DNA from: Callorhinus ursinus
Lineage: Eukaryota; Chordata; Mammalia; Carnivora; Otariidae
NCBI RefSeq assembly: GCF_003265705.1
Contig: NW_020312867.1
Location: 6,053,730 to 6,117,729, forward strand
Direction of reading: 5' to 3'
Length of the DNA stretch: 64,000 nucleotides
In this document: in pieces, positions 28,601 to 37,600 of the stretch
Layout of the letters: each line of letters starts with the position of its first letter
Numbering within the stretch: position 1 is the first letter of the stretch
Position numbers and translations under genes: made by a program
Notes under the pieces: model-generated
Seen by the model: the letters and a program-made list of their open reading frames with translations, nothing else
The model's database searches: none
Told to the model about the DNA's origin: nothing

Positions 28601-31600
28601 AGACCTCGGCCCACACCTGATGGTGCCCTTCCTTGCCTTCAAGGCCTCCTGCCTTCAAGCAGCGACCCCACTGGTCACTCTGGTCTCCTCCAGGCTCCGT
28701 TGCCTGCCCTGCCCTGTCATTCAGCATGTGCCTCAGCTCTTCTCATCACTGTCCCCTTGCTTTTCTGACACTCTCCTTGAGTGACCTCACCTATTCACCC
28801 ATCTCTGCATCTCAGGAGAGAACATGTCTCCCTTGTCTCTGACTGTTCCCAAGTGTTCCCCTGGTCCCTTCAACTCAGCATGCTTAAAATCCAGTTTATT
28901 ATCTTTTTTTAAAAAAGATTTTATTTATTTATTTGAGAGAGAGAGAGCACAAGCAGGGGGAGTGGCAGGCAGAGGGAGAGGGAGAAGCAGGCTCCCCGCT
29001 GAGCAGGGAGCCCTATGTGGGACCTGATCCCAGGACCCGGGGATCATGATCTGAGCCAAAGGCAGACACTTAACCGACTGAGACGCCCTGGTTTATTATC
29101 TTTATTCCACTATATGTTGGCCTTTCCTGTGTTCCCCATCTCTGCTAATGGCATCACCTCCAGCCAGGCTGAAGACCTGAGGGGGGTTTCCAGTGCCCTC
29201 CCTCCTGAAACCTCACAAGAATCCTGTGGTCCAGGGGCACCTGGGTGGCTCAGTTGGTTAAGCAGTTAAGCTTAAGTCTGCCTTTGGCTCAGGTCATGAT
29301 CCCATACTCGCTTCCTGCTCAGCGGAGAGCCTGCTTCTGCTTCTGCCTCTGCCTCTGCCTCTGCCTTCCACTCCCACTGCTTGTGCATGCTCTGTGTCAA
29401 ATAAATAAATAAAATCTTAAAAAAAAAAAATCCTGTGGTCCTAGAAGACAGGTACTGTCATTCTCCCCATCTTACAGATGAGGACACAGAGGCACGGAGG
29501 TTCGGGGTTTGCCCAAGAACACACAATGGCACTGGGAGGATTTGAAACCCGAAGCCTGGGGCGCCCGGGTGGCTCAGTTGGTTAAGCGACTGCCTTCGGC
29601 TCAGGTCATGATCCTGGAGTCCCGGGATCGAGTCCCGCATCGGGCTCCCTGCTCAGCAGGGAGTCTGCTTCTCCCTCTGACCTTCCTCCCTCTCATGCTC
29701 TCTCTCTACCATTCTCTCTCTCTCAATAAATAAATAAAAATCTTAAAAAAAAAAAAAGAATGAAACCGGAAGCCTTCCCTCATCTCCATTATAATGTCCA
29801 CTACCCTCTGCAGGGCGGTCACGTGAGGAGCCAATCCCCTCCTGGCCAAGACACTTACCTTTCTCCAGCAGCTCTAGATATGTCACATCCCTGTCAGACC
29901 CGCTGCTGGGGCTCAGGGCCCCTCCTGACCCGAGTGCACCCACATCCTCTGTGGCTGCCTCCCTCCCAGCCTTGTCCCAGGACACCCCTTCTCCTCCCAG
30001 CACCCAACACCCCTGCACCTTTCCTCTGCCCCCCCCCACTTTTTCCTGGGAAACTCCCACTTCACCTTTCTCTTTCTTTGTAAAGCTAAAATGTAGGATT
30101 ATGGACTGTTTGTATCTATTTTTTTTATATACTTATAAGCATTTTTTATTTTTTAATTTTTTTAAAGATTTTATTTATTTATTTGAGAGAGTGAGAATGA
30201 GAGAGAGAGAGCACATGAGAGGGGGGAGAGGCAGACTCCCCGCTGAGCAGGGAGCCCAATGTGGGACTCTATCCCGGGACTCCAGGATCATGACCCGAGC
30301 CGAAGGTAGTCGCTTAGCCAACTGAGCCACCCAGGCGCCCCTATAAGCATTTTTAAATAAATGCAATATTTAAAATATTTAAGAAGAAAATGTTTCCTAG
30401 CCTCCTCTCTGCCATTTGGGGAGGGGGGGTGGAGAGGTAGGTGTGTGTCCCACAGTGCTTGCACTCCTAGGGCACAGTCACCAAGCAAAAGCACTGCATG
30501 GTCATGCCCCTGGCTCTCCCAGAAGGGGTCTTCTTTCATTTACTTTGGATCTTAAGTGCTACACGCAATGTGGGGTGCCCACAGAGCACAGTTTCCATGT
30601 CAGGGCACCCGAGTCACTGCATTTGGGCCTGTCGTTAGTGTCTGGCCCCTTCTATGTAAAGTCACAAAGCCACAGGGCATCATAACAACAGAATCAAATC
30701 TGACAGAGAGGGCTGGGTAACCCATGAAGCTCTGTACCAAGGCTGATTCTTACCCTGCCCGGCAGTGCTTGATGAAACGTCAGCTGGCGAAAGTGGGAGC
30801 ACACTCGGCATGTGCACCCCACATGTCCCCTCGGGAGCACCTGTGCGGAAGGTCGGTGCCACACTGGCTCGCAGGCTTGGGGCTGCAGGGCCCCCAGCTC
30901 AGTGGCTCTCCCTTGATCCCCACCCCAGCAGCCCGCAAACGCCCCCAGGCAGGCCCCGGAGGCGGGGCCCGGGGGCACACAGACACTTTTAAGACCTCCC
31001 AGGAGAGGCACGGGCATCCCCCCTACAAACCACAGACCCAGGGGCACCTGGATGGCATAGTTGATGGAGCGTCCAACTCTTGGTTTCGGCTCAGGTTGTG
31101 ATCTCAGAGTCGGGAGATCGAACCCCGCGTCCAGCTCCGCACTCAGCGCAGAGTCTGCTTAGGACTGTTTCTCTCCCTCTCCATCTGCCCCTGCCCCCCT
31201 GTGCTCTTTTGCGCTCTCTCAAATAAATAAATAAATAAATAAATAAATAAAAATAAATAGATAGGTAGATATAGATAGATAGATACATAGATACATACAT
31301 AAATAAATAAATACATAAATAAATACATAAATACATAAATACATAAAATAAATACATAAATACATAAATACATAAAATAAATAAATACATAAATACATAA
31401 TACATAAATACATAAATACATAAAATACATAAATACATAAATAAAATAAATAATAAAAAAAATAAATGAAAGAAAAAAAAAAGAAAAGGAAAGAAGAAAA
31501 AAAAAGGAAGGAAGGAAGGAAGGAAGGAAGGAAGGAAGGAAGAAAGGAAGAAAGGAAGAAAGGAAGAAAGGAAGAAAGAAAGAATGAACCAGAGACCCTC

Positions 31601-34600
31601 AGGGCGCCTGGCTGGCTCAGCCGATGGAACATGCTTGATCTCCGGGTTGTAAGAGCCCCATGTTGGATGTGGAGATGACTTAAAAATAAAATCTTTAAAA
31701 AAAAAAAAAACACAAAAAACCATGAACCCTCCTCAAAGACCTCCAATCAACAAATAAAAAAACTAAGGCCCCGAAAAGGAACTTGTAGAATAGACAGGAG
31801 AACCCTGGCATCTTCCCTTTTCCCTCCGAGACAGGCACTGATGGTCAGGTCAGGGTTCCCAGGAAATGCTATGGAACCCATATTCATGACTGATTGATTG
31901 ATTGATTGACTGATTTTAGACAGAGAGAGAGAGAAAGAGCACAAGCAGGAGGAGCAGACTGAGAGGGAGAATCCGGCTGAGCGCAGAGCCCGATGTGGGG
32001 CTCTATCCCACAACCCTGAGATCATGACCTGAGCCGAAATCAAGAGCTGAATGTTTAACCAACTCCACCACTCAGGCGCCCCCATGACCCACCTCTTTAA
32101 GAGACTTTTGAAAGAGAAAAATGAACCTATTTTCCTTTACCCTGTATCAACGAAAGGTGAATTTTCCTTTCCTCCATTTAAAACCTGGCCAGTTTTTTTT
32201 TCTTTTTTTTCTTTTTTTTTTTTTTTAATGAGGAAACTCTTTTTACATTGACATGAAAAGATGTCAAGACGTATTAGGTAAAAAGCAAAAGGGAAAACTT
32301 GATAAAATTATTTTTCTTAAAAGCAGGAGTAGACAATTGTGCGGATCCTTTCTCGATGTATATGGATATCAAATCAGCATGGTGTATGCTTCAAATATGC
32401 TACAAATTTACTTGTCAATTATAGCTCAATAAAGCTGAAGGAAAGAAAACGAGGCGTAGAACAGCATGGACGACAGGCTGCCACTGCATACCAAAAGGGG
32501 AAGTGACCACATCGCTTCTGAGCTTCTCCAGGTCACAGGAGACTGAAAGAAGGCACTGTGGAAGGAGCGGAACTGGGCAGCTCGGGTCTGGCCTGAAGAA
32601 GACATTTTCTCTGTATGCCAAAAAAGTATCACGGGCAAAGTACTTTTTGACTTTTGAACTGCCTAAATACACTGCCTACTCAAACACAAACACCATAAAA
32701 ATCGTGGTCAAAATTGGCACACTCAAGGCCCTCCAAGACCCAGCTGCCAAACACCGACACCAAATCACTCTAGTTAGGAGCCATCTCATCTTTGGGTCAG
32801 GCACATGCCAACCGTCCCTGCCCTCACTTTGTTCATCTGTGAGCTGGAGATTTCTTATCCTTTCCTGTCCACATCACAGTATGGCTGTAAAACTCAAATT
32901 AATGGGGCCAGGAGCTCTGCCCCCAGAGCTGGTACTTGGAGTCTAGTGGATATAAACAAAGATACCTTTAAGTATTCCTATTACTTGCCTTTATGTGTAT
33001 CACCCCCAGGAGAAAAATTAAGCTCTAAAGAAAGAAAAAGTCTGATGCACAAAGGATGTTCTTCACAATGTTCTTCAAACTCAGTAAAACCTAAATATCC
33101 AATTGTAGGGGAATGGCTTAGTCCACAGTGTAACACTTGCATTCATGAGAAATGATGATTTGGAAGACCACAGAAGATATGTAAAAGCCCTTAAGGTATT
33201 ATACATCCAGAGGAAAAGAAGGGTCTGAAGTCACATACATAGTACAATTACAGACACGTGAAAACACACATAGCCATCTGTGGCCGAGATACTTCAGGCA
33301 GCCCCAGGATGTCCGCCTCCCGGTGTTCGTGCCGTCTCATGATCCCCTTCTCTTGAGTGGAACAGAACCCATGACTCACTTCTAACCAAGAGAATATGGC
33401 AGAGGCGGTAGGATGTATGGGGTTTTGTGTACATAAGTGCATACTTATAAGACTGTAGCACACATCTTTCTGGAGTTGCGATCTCCCCGGCTACCCTGAA
33501 CCTTGGAATCCACCATGTTGGTGAGTCCCACGTGGCCAGGAACCGTGGGCAGCTGTAGGAGCTGAAAGCAGTCGCCGGCCAATAGCCAGGAGGAAACAGG
33601 CCTTCAGTCCTGCAGCTGCAAAAAACTGAATCCTGCCAGCAACCTGAGTGGACATAGAAGTGGATCCTTTCCCCAGCAAGCCCCGGGTGATACCACAGCC
33701 CCGGCCTAGCGAGACCCTGAGCAGAGGAGCCAGCTGAGCCATGCCCAGATGCCTGGCCCACCGAAACTGTGAGACGATAAATGTGTGGTTTACGCCACTG
33801 CGTGTGCAAGAACACTGTCACACAGCAGTAGATAATAAACCATACATATGAAATTGTTTGGAAGAAACTATACCAAAATGCTGACAGTGGTTACATCCGG
33901 GAGCTTGGATCAGGGGTATTGCTTTTCTAGATATGAAATAGCCTCCTATATGCTTACAATATTTATATAACGACAGAAAGCTTTAAAAAGTTTAAAGACA
34001 CTGGATGAAAAACTGCTTGTCAATTCTGAACCCTGCACACCCCCAGGTATGGGTCCCACCCTGTGCAGAAACCAGAAACGGAGCCTGCAAGGCGGCTTTA
34101 CCTCTGGCCGAGTCAGTATCATCCTCAAACATTTTCTCCATCTTGGCCATGTGTAGCGGGGTAAACAGTTGAGACTCATGTTGGCTAAGGGTGATAGATG
34201 ATGCCGGGGAGCTAAGAACCTCCTCGCTTTTCTGGACTCCACCTGGGGTGGATGCCTGAAACAAAGAGGACTGTAAGAACCGGGGAGTGAGAGGGTTGAT
34301 ACCTGAGCTGAACATTTCTAAGCACATCTTATTGAAATAGACTCTTCGTGGGGAGGACAGGGTATGTAGGGTTACAGTGAGGCAAATTAATAAATCTTTA
34401 ACCCTTTTAGACCAAGGAAGACCAAGAAAGATCTAGACTGTCTGCCCTGACTTTGGGGAGTTCACTACTGGTCCCCTTTTGCAGATGCTGTGACTGAGGC
34501 TCAGCGAGGTAGCGGACACGGACAAGGTCTCACCTACACAGACCAGGAGTCCAATTTATAAGGTGCTTCCGTTCAGTAACTGTATTGTTTCAATCTTCAG

Positions 34601-37600
34601 TGCTCAGAATTCAAGACCCCAAGGAATCCAGCTCCATCTTCCCCAGCCAATTTGATTTGGTCCTGAGCTTCCCAGACGCCCGCCTGGGTCAGGGTCAGAT
34701 CAGATCATCTGCACACACACCAAAGCTCCTGGAGACACCCCTGATAGGGGCTTTCTGCTTCTTCCTCCCATTGTCTCCCCACGCCCCCCCACATAGCCTA
34801 TCCTGCCCTCTCCAGCCTATCCAGCCTATCCAGCCATCAACAATGAAAACACCTCCTCTCCGTAGCCCCTACACACACTTAACACAATGCTTCAGGTCAC
34901 GAAAGGCTCAGGTCATCAAAGGCTGCTTCCCCCAAAGGATGCCAGGAGTGGACCATGGGATAACCATTGAATGTTTGTTGCTCACTGAAATGCACTGCGT
35001 TGGGTCTTGGGCATTCAAGACTTTGGTTCAAAAAGCCAAAAACAATGTGGATGAAGTTGGATGGCTCACTCTCCCCACCCCGACCCCACCAAACCAGCAA
35101 ACATACTCATCCTCCTGTGAACTTCTGTTCATTCCCTCATGGTCTATACACATTTGTGGAATGTCAGGCACTGTGGGTACATGTGTGAACACAGTGAAGA
35201 CCTGCCTTCCTGGAGCCCAACAGGTGAGCTAATTAATATTCCCACAGCCACACAGGTCTCAGATTAGACATCTCAGCACCATCTTTGGCTCTTCCCTTCT
35301 CCGTCTATGCATTCTTACTGTCCCTCCTGCTGATTCTTACTATGATCCTCCTCCTATACCTAACCCCTGCTCTCCCACATCCCTGGCCCATCCCAAACAC
35401 TGGCCTTGTGCTGGGACAAGAATAGGGATGTCCCCCAACTGGGACCAGAGTTTGGCCTTCCTTTCCCCTCCACCTCCCCACATTGGGATCAATCACCTTT
35501 CTGGAAGACAAATCTGATTATAACTTTACCCCAGCTCTGACACTTTCCAGGCTACTACCATGGCCCCCACCCCCACTCCTGTGTATGGCATTCAAAGCCC
35601 TTTGCATTGTAGCCCTGACCTGTCTTTCTAGTTTCAGGGCTCACACCATGGTCCAGGCACACCAACTGCTCTCCATCATCCCCAAACACAGCAAGCATTC
35701 CACTTTGACTCACATGTTCCCTCTATGCAATGCAGACCATCTCCCCTTGACGTGAACTCCTACCCACTCTTCAAATCCTGGCTCGAATGACACCTCCTCC
35801 AAGGAGCTTTTCCATAACTTTCAGGTGACAGTCATCCCTGCCAACTCCATGCTCCCAAACTCTTTGTTCATATCTGCCATGCATGTATGATACTTGTGCA
35901 TGTCTGTCCATATGTGTAGACAGCAAGGGAAACACACGGCTGTAGAGTCCCAGAGCTCTGGGTTAGAATTCTGCCTGGCTCCCTACTTCCACGCTAATTT
36001 ACCTTGGGCACATCACATCACTTCTCTGAGCCACACGTTTCTCATCTGCAAAACAGAGACCTGCAGTGCCCACCTTGCAGGGTTGTGGTAGTACCTACAT
36101 GACCCCCAAACACACTGGCAGTCTCAGCAGACTGTAGTTACACAATAAATGATAGCTCCTATTATTACTCTTATCTCCTAGTGAACTCTTTGAAGGCAAG
36201 GGCATATTTAGTTTATCTTAATTTAATCTTATTTAACTTGTACTAATGATCTCTCTCTTCCCCGGCCCCAAGCATGCAATAGACACTAACTGCTTATCCT
36301 AGGCTTGGTACAGCCTATCCCACCCCTGCCACAACTTGGCTGGATAAAATTAAGGATAGTCCCTCCAGAGACTGCAAATTGGTAGCCTCAGATTTGTTGC
36401 ATTTGGCCAACATAGTGTTTTAAAAGGGAAAACCAGCCTGCTGCCATGCACAGGTAACTTACCCACCTGGCCTTGCGAATATCTGAGTTTGCTACCCTGA
36501 TGCAGAGACAGGTAACTGATAGACTTCTGAGCTAATGAGCGACATCTGGGTGGCTCTGGAACGCCCCTCCCCTTTACCACCTCTAATAGTTTTCTTACCT
36601 TTTGAGACTGTGGGCTCTCTCTTAAGTCCTCGGAGGACACTGGTCTTGACCTAGAATAGGGAATCATGGTCACTTTATTCCAACTTTCTAAGACCATGTG
36701 GGAGGCTGACCTAGCTAGGTCACAAGAGGGTGGAAAAGAAGTTAGGGTCAGGGGTCGGGGGCTGCTGCCCTGTACCCACAGACACGCCCAGCACATATCT
36801 GATGAGCATTCTTTTTCCCCAAGAGCTCCTCCAGTAGGAAGCTTTTCCCAAGCCTATCCCTGTGAGCCTTCTTTCCCCTGATGGGAAGGAGTTGTCCTAC
36901 TGAAGCCCTGGGGCTTCTCAAGTGAATGCCAGAGGATTCCTAAAGCAGGCCACACTTTCTACAGAATTAGAAGGGGCTGAGGAGGCCATGCAGTTAGGAG
37001 ACCAACTACAATTCACATACCGGGAAAAGAAGGTCCAGGGGCAGGTACATGTCCAGAGGGTCAAACACAGGGTCCGGAGATGGGGAAGGATGGCCCTACT
37101 TTCCACTTCCTCACCCCGCCCCCACCCGCCCTCCAGTGCGCCTGGAAACAGGACTTCTATGGAAGGAGGACGGAATCCTCCTCACTGCAACATGGGATCA
37201 CATGAGAGTGTGGGAGAGGTCCGGTCCACAGAGTTCTACTCTGAGAATAGAAAAGACATATTTCTACTGGGCCAGTGGCTCCTCCATGTAAGATGGAAGA
37301 CAGCACTTTGTTAGGATTATTTGAGTGTCAGTCTGCCTCACCAGCAAGAATCCAAAGGGCTTTTTAGGATGGCAGGGGAATGCAGGGGAATGGCCAGGAA
37401 AGAGTCAAGCCCCAGACAGGCTCAGGGGACAGAGCTAATGAGCCAGCCTGGCTTGACAAAGGGCTCCTGAGGTTGCAAGGAGGGGAGGAATAGTGGGAGA
37501 GAAGAGAGGAAAGAAAAATGGAAGCAGAATGTAGAAGCTCCGGTATTTTGCCAGGGAGTCTGAGCAGGATGAAGGGCAATTATGGAAACTCATCAACATA

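Larger units (their letters stand above)
25954..34101. other. EFCAB8 intron 3, repeat-rich
   Basis: The largest intron seen here (8.1 kb). It holds eleven SINEs, purine and ATAC microsatellites, L2 and L1 tails and an MLT1 LTR, most listed separately. Unique patches remain at 29860-30100 and 30370-31030. A candidate extra exon near 29.86 kb was rejected. Confidence 0.7.

Noticed and set aside
29859..29920. Possible extra EFCAB8 exon (minus strand, reading DRDVTYLELLEK before a strong donor GTAAGTG)
   Set aside because: Its donor phase would fit exon 4, but the nearest acceptors that fit exon 3 lack a pyrimidine tract, and inserting it breaks EF-hand 1. Direct joining of exons 3 and 4 gives a proper loop. 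It could be a rare or decoy exon.
30730..30870. Possible exon on minus between TTCCGCACAG and GGCAGG|GTAAGA
   Set aside because: Good-looking splice sites, but no family resemblance in any frame and not needed by phase.
31091..31746. Long minus-strand open frames rich in Tyr, Ile and Phe
   Set aside because: They are translations of ATAC/AAAT/GGAA microsatellite repeats.
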